Source: Chrysemys picta bellii (lineage: Eukaryota > Chordata > Testudines > Emydidae). From it: a stretch of DNA of 64,000 bases. The notes under the pieces are model-generated. The model made no database searches and was not told the origin of the DNA. It saw nothing but the letters and a program-made list of their open reading frames with translations. Below, in pieces: positions 35,682-47,800 of this stretch. Every line of letters starts with the position of its first letter. Positions within the stretch are counted from its first letter, which is position 1. The stretch spans positions 26,014,998 through 26,078,997 of the forward strand of contig NC_088791.1 in assembly GCF_011386835.1 (NCBI RefSeq). Direction: 5' to 3'. The position numbers and the translations under genes are program-made.

Positions 35682-35777
35682 ATCAGTCCATATTGAACTA
35701 GCCTGTGTTAGCAACATCCAGGATCGGCTAACTTGAGCACATCTTGCCAGATCAATTAAGTTGATATAATGGAAGAT
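35682..35777 (-). CDS. FBXL13: FBXL13 internal exon, C-terminal half of F-box (96 bp)
   Basis: Minus-strand exon of exactly 32 codons, phase 0 at both ends, with acceptor CTATCCTAG and donor GTAAGTAAG. The peptide begins IFHYINLIDLARCAQVSRSW and ends ASSIWTD. This is the second half of an F-box: the L-D-L-x-x-C-x-x-V-x-x-x-W pattern and the final tryptophan before the variable end are all present. It follows the exon at 61125-61244, which ends in IPERAILQ, so the joined F-box reads across a 24.4-kb intron. The F-box contacts SKP1 in SCF ligases. Two hAT copies of one family (32592-33047 and 35939-36452) lie close on either side of the 31989 and 35682 exon pair. Confidence 0.92.
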
Positions 35778-35938
35778 CTAGGATAGAAAAACAGAATGTA
35801 TGAAAATAGAAAATATTGCTTAAGAAATACCACTAGACTTAAAAAAAAAAAGACAATATTCATTCACCAACCCAAAACAACAGACTTAAAATGCTTCTGT
35901 CAGCTATTTTATATGACTGAAGTATGTTATGCTGAAGT

Positions 35939-36452
35939 CAGAGGTGAAAGTAAGCCGGTACGGTACGGCGTACTGGCAAGAGCCAGTACACTGTGCTGGA
36001 CCGCACCGGCTTCCACGGCGGGGATTTAAAGGGCTCTGGGCTCCCTGCCGCGGCGGGGAGCCTAGAGCTCTTTAAATCCCGCCCGCAGCTCCGGCGCCCG
36101 GGCTGGGGCCGGGATTTAAACGGCTCGGAGCTCCCCGCCTCTGTGGAGAGCCCAGAGCCCTTTGAATCCCACCCGCAGCTCCGACTGCCAGAGCTGCAGT
36201 GGAGATTTAAAGGGCCCGGAGCTCTGTGGCGGCCGAAGCCCCGGGCCGTTTAATTTGCCCCTGAGCCCCAGGGGCTCCCAGCCACCTCTGCAGCTGGGAG
36301 CCCTGGGTTGATTTAAAGGCCCTGGGGTTCCCAGCCACAGCTGGTGCCCCAGGGCCTTTAAATCTTGAGAGGCCCCGCCTCTTCCGGTTGAGGCCACGCC
36401 CCCTCAGGACTCCGGCAGTACTGGTAAGTCCCGTAAGTTACTTTCACCCCTG
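35939..36452 (+). mobile_element. hAT-type element, CAGRGGTGAAAGTAA family, copy 2
   Basis: Ends CAGAGGTGAAAGTAAG and TTACTTTCACCCCTG. Exact 8-bp duplication GCTGAAGT at 35931-35938 and 36453-36460. The interior is several variants of a roughly 50-bp unit ending in GATTTAAAGGGC or its complement, so it is internally repetitive. Confidence 0.93.
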
Positions 36453-37520
36453 GCTGAAGTAGGATCTACTTTCCCCTCTAGAGTCATGTGATGTCAGATA
36501 AGGCATTATACAGCCACCTATGACCAAGTGCCTGATATAGCAATCAAGGGATCGGTTTTCTCAGCTAACCGAGTCCTGAGAGGAAGATTTTTAAAGGAGT
36601 CACAGGAATGAGGATATCAGATCTCCTTGTCTGAAGCACCTTTCACAGGCCTAGGCAAAGTTTGCTATGAAATTTACCCCACAGATCTCTGTAAAGAGCC
36701 TGATATTGCTCGATGCACTATGTTAGTAGGCTCCAAAAGATAACTGATTTGGTCACAATCTGTATCCTAGAGATATCATTGTGAATTTTCTTTTCCACAT
36801 CCCTCTTACATTATTGCTTCCCAAAAATTTCATCTCCACAAACATTTTGGGAGTAGCAACTTAGAATAATCTCTTTTGAGAAGCAGCTTGTCCTCTGCCT
36901 TCAGTTAGTTACTTCTCCTAGAACATAAGGGAGATGTGATTACATTGAATACAGATTTCAGCACTAGCATATTCTATTTTTAAATATGAAATGACATACT
37001 AGAACTGAAAACTTAAAAAGAGTCCATATATACATAGATGGATTCACTACATTTCCCAGATCAGTACAGAGCTTTTTCTTTTATTTTTTTTTCTTTAAAT
37101 TTTAAAATCTCTAGACACCCATTGTAGCCAATTAGTTTATTTTACCATCCATTTATTTGTGTGCTGTGTAATGTTATGATTAACTCATATGCTATGTTAT
37201 ATATAATCAATGTATGCTAAACCGATTTAAGTTGTAGGATTATAGAAGTATAATATTAATAAGTATTTAGGCTTGATAAGTATGCATTAGGTTATATAAG
37301 TAAAGCAGGGCTGAAATACAAGGCCTACAGACTGAGGCCTATAAGATTTCAAGCTTAACCATACTAGGCCATAGGCTTAAGAAAGCTTGACATAAGTAAG
37401 CAACTGAAGAGTAACTCTATGCCAGTAAAGATCACAAGACTACTGTAAAGATGTGCCAATAGATGATGTTGTGGAAAACCAACCGCAATGTATTGTTCAA
37501 GATCACAAAACACCTTATCG

Positions 37521-37786
37521 CAGCGGTTCGCAAACTGGGGGTCACCAGGGCTGGCGTTAGACTTGCTGGGGCCTGGTGCTAAAGCCCGAGCCCCACTGCC
37601 TGCGGCCAAAGATGAAGACCTAGGGCGTCAGCCCCGGGCGGCGGGGCTCAGGTTACAGGCCCCTTGCCTGGAGCTGAAGCCTTTGGGGCGGCGGGGATCA
37701 GGTGGGCTCAGTCCCCCCTCCTGCGGTCGTGTTGTAATTTTCGTTGTCAGAGGGGGTTGTGATGCAATGAAGTTTGAGAACCCCTG
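37521..37786 (+). mobile_element. hAT-type element, 266 bp
   Basis: Begins CAGCGGTTCGCAAACTG and ends AAGTTTGAGAACCCCTG. Flanks CCTTATCG / CCTTATTG (one mismatch). The ends relate to the elements at 19312 and 48207 (CAGTGGTT.CAAACT type). Confidence 0.88.
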
Positions 37787-38307
37787 CCTTATTGTAACAT
37801 CTTTTCAAATGTTTGTCCTGACCACTGGGTACATTTTGTGCATAAATGCTAATAAATACAAGAGGAACTACAAACAGGCTATGAAAATTGGGGCACCCCA
37901 ATATTCATGGGGTCTGGAAATACAGATAAGGGAAAAGAGGGGTGACATCTTCATGCACATACGTAGAATGTTAAGTGTAGTCAGAATCACAAAATAAAAG
38001 AGGGTTCCCTGGTTAAGTAAAAATGGAATGCCTAGGGCAAAACCCCAACAGGAATCACCCCTTTATCGATGATCAATTGGTGAGGAATCCATCAGGAACT
38101 AAGAATATCTTCGGGAATGTGAGTATGACTATATTTATAACTTGTGCATCGGTATTTGTAGGATTTATGTGTGCTTAGGTAATCATAATCTTGCTTGTGA
38201 TTAATAAAACTTGTAAAACAGACTAGATGTTGTACTTGTGAATATATGTGTGGTCAACTATTGTTGGTCTTCATGTGTTCCTAGAATTTCTAAATCTGAG
38301 ACAAGTA

Positions 38308-38429
38308 TAGGGTGACCAGATGTCCCGATCTTATAGGGACAGTCCTGATTTTTGGGTCTTTTTCTTATATAGGCTCCTATTACCCCCCACCCCGTCCCGA
38401 TTTTTCACACTTGCTGTTTGGTCACCCTA
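38308..38429. mobile_element. Short MITE, TAGGGTGACCA termini
   Basis: Perfect 11-bp terminal inverted repeats TAGGGTGACCA ... TGGTCACCCTA with an exact 8-bp flanking duplication GACAAGTA (38300-38307 and 38430-38437). The interior holds two copies of a GTCCCGAT-type motif. A widespread turtle MITE to my knowledge; the family name is not certain. Confidence 0.85.
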
Positions 38430-38639
38430 GACAAGTAGCAGAGGTAACTTGCACTCTGTTGAGCCTGAAACTGTAGCCACCAGAGCCACAGTGGTGTAAA
38501 ATAACATAACTAAATCTATTCCTAATAAAGTAAAAGGCTACACTATTCAGTGCTCCCGGTGCCTAGCCCATAAAATTTAATTTACAGTCTAAACATAGAC
38601 AAAGGACTGCCCATAAATATATCCACCTCAGCTCACACT

Positions 38640-38945
38640 CTCCTTAACAGCATTAACAAAAGAGGTGAAAAGATGGGTTTTGCAACATGCTCAGAAGATT
38701 CACAAATCCAGACTCTGGTGGACCCAGGTGGGAGCAAGTTCCAACCAGCACTGCTCACACTGCCAGATGTTCCCTATCACTTATACTGAGGGAACTCCTG
38801 CTTGAGCACCTCTGCTGATCTTTACTGTGGCAGTAAATCATGGAGAAAGAGGTGTTCCCTCAGGTAACCCTGGCCCAAACCATTAAGGGCTTCATAGGTA
38901 AAGCCAACACCTTGAATCCTACTTTGAATTACCTTTATAGCAGTT
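38640..38945. repeat. Probable old dispersed repeat
   Basis: AAACCATTAAGGGCTTCATA followed by AGCCAACACCTTGAAT matches a block seen repeatedly in reptile introns, possibly the 3' part of an old LINE. Low certainty. Confidence 0.35.
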
Positions 38946-39981
38946 TTTCAATGATTTCTTTATAATCCCTTGAATTTAACAAGTTAGAAATCAAATCCTA
39001 TTGTATTAAGGGCCTGATCCTGAGCACTTCCAACTCCCATTGACGTTAAGTGGGAGTTGAAAGTGGTCAGGGTCTAGGAGAATCTAAAAACCTATTAAAA
39101 CCCTAAAGACTTAAAATTTCAAAAGAGCAAACATAAACAAACCCAGACAAGCAGTTCTATATCTGAGACAACCATTAGTGAACCATAGACTGCAGGCATG
39201 TATCTTCCCAGCCCATCAAGTTTGCCCACAGTCCACTTAGAGCCAGATCTATCAAGCTTCAATTCAGGAAAACACTTAAGCATGTACTTAAGTCTATCCC
39301 CTATTCAGGACAGCACTTATATGCACACTTAACTTAAAGAACATGCTTAAATTTGTCCTGAATATGGCTGCTTTGCTGAATCAGGATCTTTACATGGATA
39401 TTAATTTTTAAAATGAGAACACGCTGCATGAGATTTGTACTTCTGAGGATGCAAGTCTTATTTATCAGTTCTGCATGTATTAATTAAACATAATCTCAGT
39501 ATCAAAGAAGAATGCTGTCCAACCTAACTGATTAGTTGATTTGGGTAGCATGATGGATCTCCAGCAGCAAATGCTGTAATTAAGATTAGGCATGGAGTTT
39601 TATTACAACCTTGTTTTAATTTACAACATTCTGAAAATTCCTCCTTCATGACTTAAACTTGTTATGCTGGCTTTTAACCCAGAAGTGATTTTTTTTTAAT
39701 AAAAAAAAAAAAACAGAAGAAAATCTCTTCAGCAGTTTTTGAGTTATCGGACAGTGAAAAATGGACTATTCTGTTTTTCTTTTTGGGGGGGGGCGGGGTT
39801 GTTTTTGTTTTTAATGATTTGCTCACCAGTAACTCAAAAAACAGCTAAACAAAACAGACTTTAAACATAGTGTATTGGCTGCTTTCTAGGGGGAAGAGCC
39901 TAACAGAAGGCAAAAAATAGCATCAACAGCATTAATGCTCATTCATATTTCCTCTGGCATATCTACCAGTTTCCTAAGAAA

Positions 39982-40186
39982 CACGGTCGGCTCCAGACAC
40001 CAGCCTGGCAAGCAGATGCTTGGGGCGGCCGCTCGGGAGAGGGGCGGCACGTCCAGCTATTCGGCGGCAATTTGGCAGACAGTCCCTCACTCCCGCTCGG
40101 AGCGAAGAACCTCCCGCCAGATCGCGATAATGGCTTTTTTTTTTTTTTTGCTGCTTGGGGCGGCCAAAACCCTGGAGCCGGCCCTG
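39982..40186 (+). mobile_element. Non-autonomous hAT-type element, CAGGGCCGG family, copy 3
   Basis: The left end is mutated (CACGGTCGGCTCCAGA); the right end CCTGGAGCCGGCCCTG is intact. Flanks CTAAGAAA / CTAAAAAG match at 6 of 8 positions. The interior is as in copies 1 and 2. Confidence 0.88.
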
Positions 40187-41019
40187 CTAAAAAGCATGCT
40201 GTATAGTGAGTTCTGTAGCTGATCCTCAGATCTGTCATCCCATTCTTCTAAAGTCTACACAGTTCCAACTGCTGCATATTATTAGTGTGAAGGAGCTTCA
40301 CAGATTCAGAGACAAGGGGGAGTAGATTGTGAAGGCTCCAGCTCACCCTTCCATGAATTATGGGTCCTCAGGACTTGTTTGTATCTGACCCCAGGTGTCT
40401 TTTTTAAAAATTATTTAGCAAAGGTATCGCAATCACAATATAAAGTAAAGTGTAGTTGCCCTGTTGCCCCAGGCTTACAGAAAACTGTCTCCAGATGGAG
40501 AACAGCACCAGCAAAGATTTGAACTCACCTCTCCCCCAGCCTATGCAATTCAGAGAGGTGCAAATTGTGGGTTATTTAAATACTTATATTATTGTGCATG
40601 AGCTATTTCTTTCTCCTTCTTTTTCCTCCTCTTTTTTGTTTTTCAAAAGAAAAAAGAAATTTAAGGGAAAACGTTATTGCAACAATGAGGTTACAAATTT
40701 AAACATAAAAGTTAGGAAAGTACTTAATTAACTTCTCAGAGTAACATCAACTCATCCACAATATACATTTTGTATATATTTACAGTCAGTGTGCATTTAG
40801 CAGAATAACTAGTAGTAGGAAAATTACTTTTATATAGGGCTGGACATTTTAATTTTCATGAACAATTCTGAAAGAATTTTAAATATTTTGTTCATTTTTT
40901 CCCAAACAAACCAACCCAACATCTTATGTTTCATTTCAGATTCAAAGATTTTGCTTCCTCCTCCCACTTTTTCTCATTTTCCCCCCACTGGAAAAAAGTG
41001 GAGTGGTATAATAGAGAGA

Positions 41020-44000
41020 AAAAAAAGTTACTTGCCTTATAGTAACTAGAGCTCTTTGAGGTGTATGGTGGTCCCTATGGGTTTTCACTGTGGCGTGCAT
41101 GAGCTCAATGTATCCAGGACCAGAAGATTTTTCAATAGCAACAGTCTGTGCCTATGCTCTTCTTGTCCTCATGCTCTGAACCAAGGCTGGACCAACTACC
41201 TCTCTAGTTCTTATTCTAGCATTAATCAAGAGGTATTCCAAGCAGAAGGAAAGAAGGACAGATCATGGAATATCCATAGGGGCCACATCTCCAGGAACTC
41301 CAGTTATAATAAGGTAAGTAATCCTCTTTTCTTTTTTGAGTGCTGGTCCCAATGGGTATTCCCTGGGGGTGACTCCCAAGGGGGAGGGTGCAAAGAAGTG
41401 TTCTACACCACGACTGCAAGATGGCTGAACCAAAGGAAGTATCCCTGGCAGAAGGATGTAATGCCCAGAGAAAATGTGAACAGAGCCCAAAGTTGCTGAC
41501 CTACAGATCTTAGAGAGGGGAATTCCTTGTAGGGAAGCCATCTGTGGAGGGGCGTCCATAAATTTGTAACAAAAAGGAGCATACAGCTAGAAATCCATTT
41601 AAAAGGAGTCTTTGAGAAAACATTGTTTCCCCTTTAAACTTTTTGGTGATGGAGAAAAATAATTTTGGAGACTTCCAAAAGGGTCTTGTCCTGTGCAAAT
41701 AAAAGGCTAGCACCTTCGTAAATCCAGTGAGTAGAATGTCCTGTCCATAGTATTATGGTGAAGCTTTGGGTAGAAGATCAGGAGATGAAACATCTGGTTC
41801 AGGTGAAATTCTGAAGAAACCTTTGGGATGAACCTGGGATACAATCTCAAAGATACTTTATCTCTGTGAAACACTGTGTAAAGAAGGTCGGGCACAAGGG
41901 GCCCTGAGTCTACCCACTCTCCTAGCAGAGGTGATTGCCATCAGGAAAGCCAACTTCACAGATAGGTGCAAGAGGGAGCAGGAGGCCAAGGCTTAAATGG
42001 TGGGTTCATAAGTGCCAAAAAGACAAGATTCAAATCCCAGGGGCAGGTTTAGATACCAGAGGGAACGTCCTGATAATGCCCTGGAGGAAGTTCATGGCTG
42101 TGAGATGCGTGAAAAAGGATCAGCTCTCCACCAGGGGATTAAAGGCATTCATGGCTGCCAAATGTGCCTACAGGGAATTGATGGACAAGCCCAATGTTTT
42201 CAAGGACAGAAGACAGCCCAGAATGAGAAGAATTTCAGATTCCTCAGGAGGTACTTGGAGCTGCTGACACCATATAGAGAATTGCTTCCACCTGGTGGCA
42301 CAGCACTTCCTTGTAGAGGGACTGTTGTTGTAGTCAGGGATGAACTGGACCTTGTCTGAGCATGATCTCTCTAAGCTCGTTGTCCATCCAAAAAAAACAT
42401 GCCACCAGATGGAGGGACACTGGGATGGGGTTGGTGGTCCTGTTGCCATTCTGAGACAGTAGCTCTGGGAACTGTTGTAGGTGAATGAATGGATGTGAGG
42501 CCAATTGCAAGTGAACCAGAATTTTCTCAGCCACCATGGAGCTATCAGGATCACTACTGCCCTGTCCAACTTGATTTTTCTGAGGATGTGAGATAGCAGA
42601 GCAATGGGAGAGAAGGAGTACATCAGCAGGTCCAACCATTGCACCACAAAGGTATCTACTCTGGAGTTGAGGCAGTTGGTGGTTCAAGAGCAATAGATCA
42701 GGCACTTCATGTTTCCCTAGGATGCAAAGAGGTCCCAGGATGGGAAGACTGATCAACAAAAGATGTACTGCAGTATCAAAGCATGGAGTTCCCACTCATG
42801 ATCGCTGTGGAAATGCCTGCTGATGCTGTCAGCGAGTTCTTTACTACTGGCATATGTACTACTGACAGGACAATCCGATGCTGGATACACCAGCTCCAGA
42901 GATGGACCATTTCCCTGTTGAGTGGCACAGATTTTGCTTCCCCCATTTGTTTATGTAACAGACAGTAGTCATGTTGTCCAATCTGACCTGGACATGTGTG
43001 GATCAAATAATAGGTAGGAACATCCTGCATATTTCATGTACTGCCTGCAGCTTGAGAAGATTGATATATAGCTTGAATTCCTGCAGCATCCAGGAACCCT
43101 GAGTTTTCTAGTCATCTACGTGTTCTCCCCAACCCAGCCAGGAGGCATCTGCAATGGCATGAATATAGCTGAACTTCTTGGTAACAGTGACCATAATGTA
43201 ATTAAATTTGACATCCTGGTAGGGGGAAAATGCCAAATAAACCCATTTAAGATCAAAAAGGGGAACTACACAAAAATGAAGAAGCTAGTTAAACTGAAAT
43301 TAAAAGGAACAGTCACAAGGATGAAATGCCTGCAAACTGCACGGGGCCTATTTAAAAACATCATAATAGAGGCTTGAACTAAATGTATACTCTAAATTTA
43401 AAAAAAACCCAGTAAGACAATCCAGAAAATGCCAACATGGCTAAAAAACAGAGTAAAAGAGGCAGTTAGAGGTAAAAAGGCATCCTTTCAAACTGGAAGT
43501 CAAATCTTAGTGAGGAAAACAGAAAGGAATATAAACTCTGGCAAGTTAAACGTAGGAGTATAGTAAGGCAGGCCAAGAAAGAATTTGAAGGGCAACTAGT
43601 TAAAGACACAAACACTAACAGCAAAAAAATGTTAAGTACATCAGAAGCAGAAAGCCTGCCAAACAGGCAGTGAGGCCACTGGACAGGAGCACTCAAGGAA
43701 GACAAGGCTTCTGCAGAGAAGATGAATTAATTATTTGCATCGGTCTTCACTACAGAGGATTTGGGGAAGATTCCCCACAACCAAGCCATCCTTTTTACGT
43801 GACAAATCAGATTGAGGTGTCAATAGAAGAAGTTGTGGAACACACTGATAAATTAAACAATAGTAACTCACCAGGACCAGATGGTAGTCATGCCTTATCA
43901 ACGTATTAGAATTCTTTGAGAGGGTCAAACAAGCATGTGGTCAAGGGTGATCCAGTTGATATAGTGTACTTAAACTTTCAGAAAGCCTTTGATAAGGTCC

Positions 44001-45910
44001 CACACCAAAGGCTCTTAAGCAAAGTAAGGAGTCATGGCACAAGAGGGAGGGTCCTCTCGTGGATCAGTAACAGTTAAAAGACAGGAAAGAAAGGGTAGGA
44101 ATAAATGGCCAGTTTTCACAATGGAGAGAGGTAAACAGTGGGGTCCCCCAAAGATTTGTATGAGGACCCATGCTGTTCAACATATTCAGAAATGATCTGG
44201 AAAAGGAGTGACAATGTGGGGTGGAAAAATTTGTGGATAATACAAAATTACTAAAATAGCTAAGTCCAAAACTGACTGCAAAGAGTTACCAGGGTATCTC
44301 ACTAAACTAGGTGACTGGGCAAAAAAATGCACATTGGAAAACACAAGCCCAACTATACAGACAAAATGATGGGATCTAAATTAGCTGTTACCACTAAAGA
44401 AAGAGATCTTGGAATCATTGTGGATAGTTCACTGAAAGCATGTGCTCAATAGGCAGCAGCAGTCAAAAAAGCGAACAGAATGGTAGGAACCACTGGGAAA
44501 GGGATAGATAATAAAACAGAAAATATCATAATGTCATATATAGATCCATCAGACGCCCACACCTTGAATTCTATGTGCAGTTCTGGTCAGATCATCTCAG
44601 AAAAAATATTAGAATTGGAAAAGGGCATCAAAAATTATTAGGGTATGGAACAGCTTCTATGTAAGGAGGGATTAACAAGGCTGGGACTGTTCACCTTAGA
44701 AAAGAGATGACTAAGGGGAGATAAGACAGAGGACTACAAAATCAAGAATAGTATGGAGAAAGTGAATAGGGAAGTGTTATTTACCACTTCACATAACACA
44801 AGAACTAAGGGTTACCCAATGAAATTAATAGGCAGCATATTTAAAACAAATGTAAGGAAGTACTTCTTCATACAGTCAACCTGTGGAGGCCAAAAGTATA
44901 ACTGCGTTAAAAAAGAATTAGATAAGTTCTTGGAGGATAAGTCCATAATAGCTATTAGTCAAAATGGTCAGGGACACAACCCTATGCTCCAGGTGTCCCT
45001 AAACCTCCAAATGATAGAAGCTGGGACTGTATGACAAGGGATGGATGACTCAAAATTGCCTTGTTCTGTGCATTCTTTCTGAAGCATCTGGCACTGGCCA
45101 CTCTCAGAAGACAGGATACTGGGTTAGATGGACCACTGGTCTGACTCAGTATGGCCATCCTTATGTTATGATTGTCTTTGTAGGTGATGCGGGCGTGATA
45201 AGAACCCCTACATAAAGTTTCTCTCTTACTCCCAACAGATAAGTGATGTCAGGACATTCTAGGGAAACAAGATCCATTTGTCCTGAGAGTCCTTGCTTGG
45301 AGAGTAGACCTTCCACAACTAGGCCTGCAGGCACTGCAAGTGAAGCCTTGCAAATGGGTTATATAGGTACATGTGGCCATATGATCCAGCAGTACCAGGT
45401 AGGACCAGGTCATCATCTGAGGGCTGTGTCAAACCTGGGTGATAAGGTCGCTCATTGCAAGGAACCTGTTTTAATGAAAGTAAGCTCTTACCTTCATTGA
45501 GTTCAGATTCACTCCAATAAATTCCATAATTTGTGTGTGGGTTAAAGTGAACTTTTCTGAATTTACCTGAAATCCCAAAGCATGAAATAGGTCAAGTGAG
45601 GAGGTGACCAATGCTTGTACTTCCTGATACTACCATCCCGTGACCAGCCAATCATCTAGGTAGAGAAATATGGGGCTGCCATGACTGCAGAGGTATGCTG
45701 CTATCATGGACAATACGCTCATAAATACCCTCAGGGCCATCAAGAGGCTGACAGGGAGAACTTTGTATTGAAAATGCTTTGGGCCCACTGTAAAATGTGG
45801 AACTCTCCTGTACACTTAGTGAACATCTATAGGAAAATAGGCATACTTCAAATTGAGGGATGTAAACCAGTCACCTTCTTTCAGGAAAGGGATTTTTGAG
45901 GCAAGGGTAT
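41020..45910 (-). mobile_element. DIRS-type retroelement, split by a CR1
   Basis: Minus-strand remains in element order: RT with FQYKVLPVSLLMALRVF and IFLYLDDWLVTGW (45815-45630), a continuation resembling VNLNSMKVRA (near 45490), then, after the CR1 at about 43160-45178, RNase H-like DASWLGWGEHV and LYINLLKLQAVHEICRMFLP (43150-43010), then the tyrosine recombinase N-terminus (TRKCCATRWKQFSIWCQQLQ near 42260-42320) and a later block FHRDKVSLRLYPRFIPKVSS (41800-41880). The RT's YLDD box and the tyrosine recombinase separate DIRS from LTR retrotransposons. The end near 41025-41320 carries an inverted pair (TTACTTGCCTTATAGTAACT ... CCAGTTATAATAAGGTAAGT). Many stops; dead. Confidence 0.85.
43160..45178 (+). 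mobile_element. CR1 LINE inserted in the DIRS element
   Basis: Opens in the endonuclease end (NIAELLGNSDHNVIKFDI), continues through the linker (AKKEFEGQL), RT fragments (PVDIVYLNFQKAFDKVPHQR near 43950) and the C-terminal region. It ends with TTAGATGGACCACTGGTCTG and CTTATGTTATGATTGT, the CR1 3' terminus. 5'-truncated; multiple frameshifts and stops. It breaks the DIRS RNase H region between ITPASPTK and IADAS-type sequence. Confidence 0.88.
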
Positions 45911-45914
45911 ACCT

Positions 45915-46080
45915 ATCTCATAGAACTGGAAGGGACCCTGAAAGATCATTGAGTCCAGCCCCCATGCCTTCCCTAGCAGGACCAAGTACTGATTTTGCCT
46001 AAGTGGCCCCCTCAAGGATTGAACTCCCAACCCTGGGTTTAGCAGGCCAATGCCCAAACCACTGAGCTATCCCTCCCCTC
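45915..46080 (-). mobile_element. Cry I-type tRNA-derived SINE, antisense
   Basis: The reverse complement carries a B box (GGAGTTCAATCC at 46016-46028) and an A box (TAGCTCAGTGG at 46059-46069), with the body between. The tail is of the ATCATTGAGTCCAGCCCCCA type rather than the GGTTGGACTAGATG type of the 12.3-kb copy, so a different subfamily. Confidence 0.85.
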
Positions 46081-46509
46081 CCTGGAGGGTAGTCATCTTT
46101 GTGGCATTACACCCCATATTCTTCATAGTAATATTATTATGATATGAGTATGGCATAATTATGATGTATTTTGTGCAAAATAAGGCATGTGAGATATCAT
46201 TGGAAAGGTTATGATTTACTGAATATGATTATCCTATCTGTAAGCATGTATCATTTTGGTATCTGAAGTTAGGAATATTGTCTATGCATCTATTACAAGT
46301 GTGTTTACACCTGGGGAACGCCCACTAGACAGAATGCAATGGCTGTCTGGGAAGGACTATTAGGGAAAACAATAGGTCTTTGAAGATGCTAATCTCCCAC
46401 CAGGGAGCCTTCCTGGGGATGCTGCAAATAGCCTCTGAGTCATGGCTGCAGTGGCCCTACAGGGACATGCAACCAACTCACCTGGAACTGGACTCCAGGA
46501 TAATACTAG

Positions 46510-46801
46510 GTTTCACAGTAGCAGCCGTGTTAGTCTGTATCCACAAAAAGAACAGGAGTACTTGTGGCACCTTAGAGACTAACAAATTTATTAGAGCATA
46601 AGCTTTCGTGGACTACAGCCCACTTCTTCGGATGCATATAGAGTGGAATAAATATTGAGGAGATATATATACACACATACAGAGAGCATAAACAGGTGGG
46701 AGTTGTCTTACCAACTCTGAGAGGCCAATTAAGTAAATTTAATAAACTAACTAATAAATTTGTTAGTCTCTAAGGTGCCACAAGTACTCCTGTTCTTTTT
46801 G
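46510..46801 (-). mobile_element. Penelope-like 3' end with inverted arm
   Basis: The left part is the antisense tail (CAGTAGCAGCCGTGTTAGTC, ... TTTCGTGGACTACAGCCCAC). The right end is an inverted copy of part of it (AATTTGTTAGTCTCTAAGGT ... CTGTTCTTTTTG). Exact 13-bp duplication AGGATAATACTAG at 46497-46509 and 46802-46814. Confidence 0.92.
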
Positions 46802-46964
46802 AGGATAATACTAGTGTTTCTCCACTGACCAGGCGTGGAAATCAAACAGGGAGACAAAGGGTTCCCGCCATATGCAAAAACTATTTAAGGCAGGGGAGTG
46901 ACATCTCAAAGTGTTGTGCAGGTTTCCTTTGAGGATAAAGACTGATCGATCACTCTATATCTGA

Positions 46965-47325
46965 TCTCTTTATGAAAAATGAAAGAGGAGTACTTGTGGC
47001 ACAGATGATATGGTGTTTTTGTCTTTTATCATTTTCCTGTGTGAGTTCATTTGAGAGCGTATGATTGTCTGGTTTCACCCACTTACTGTAGTTATCGGGG
47101 CATTTAGTGCACTGGATGAGGTACACCATATGTTGTGATGGGCATGTGTAGGATCCGTGGATCTTGAAATGTGTATTGTGTGGGGTATTGATCATTGTAC
47201 CAGTGGAGATACATCTGCTGGTTTTGCATCCGTTGTTCTGGCAGAGTCTGGTGCTGCTTGGAGTTAGTGTGTCCTGGTCTGTGGGGAGCTTGCTTCTGAT
47301 GCTTGGAGATGTTTCTGAGCTTGGA
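46965..47325 (-). mobile_element. Penelope-like coding fragment
   Basis: The minus strand encodes CPSQHMVYLIQCTKCPDNYS and a cysteine-rich block upstream (QNQQMYLHWYNDQYPTQYTF), the region leading into the Penelope GIY-YIG domain. Flanked by GATCACTCTATATCTGA (17 bp) at 46948-46964 and 47326-47342. Frameshifted and truncated. It and the previous insertion both sit in an older repeat (about 46100-47470). Confidence 0.82.
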
Positions 47326-47489
47326 GATCACTCTATATCTGACCAATCAGTGCTCATCCTCAAAGGAAAGTTGCACAAAACTTTCAGAAGTTAAGCCTGG
47401 CTGTTTAAATTCATAACTTTGCAAGACACTAAAAATCATGGACTGAATTGAGACACTAGATTTATGGCTTTTTATAACAATCTATTACT

Positions 47490-47800
47490 CACTAATAACC
47501 CAGCCAGCTGCCTTTTCCCCTCGCTTCCTTTCCCTCCTATGACTGAATGGGTATTAATGGGCCAGTTCACCGTAAGTGGTCCCATGAAATATTTGTTAAC
47601 TACTTATGCTAAACAATCTGTTCCACCTTGTATTTAGCTGTGACACTCTAAGTACGTTTCCCAGACCTGAAGAAGAGCTCTATGTAAACTCGAAAGCTTG
47701 TCTCTCTCAGCAACAGAAGTAGGTCCAATAAAATATATTACTTCACCCACCTTGTCTCTCTAATATCCTGGGACAGACATAACTACAACAATATTGCATT
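47490..47800 (+). mobile_element. Second Penelope-like family, 3' end
   Basis: Contains CCTGAAGAAGAGCTCTATGT, CGAAAGCTTGTCTCTCTC, GGTCCAATAAAATATATTAC and CACCTTGTCTCTCTAATATC, the tail of a turtle Penelope family distinct from the GTTAGTCTCTAAGG type. Confidence 0.7.
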
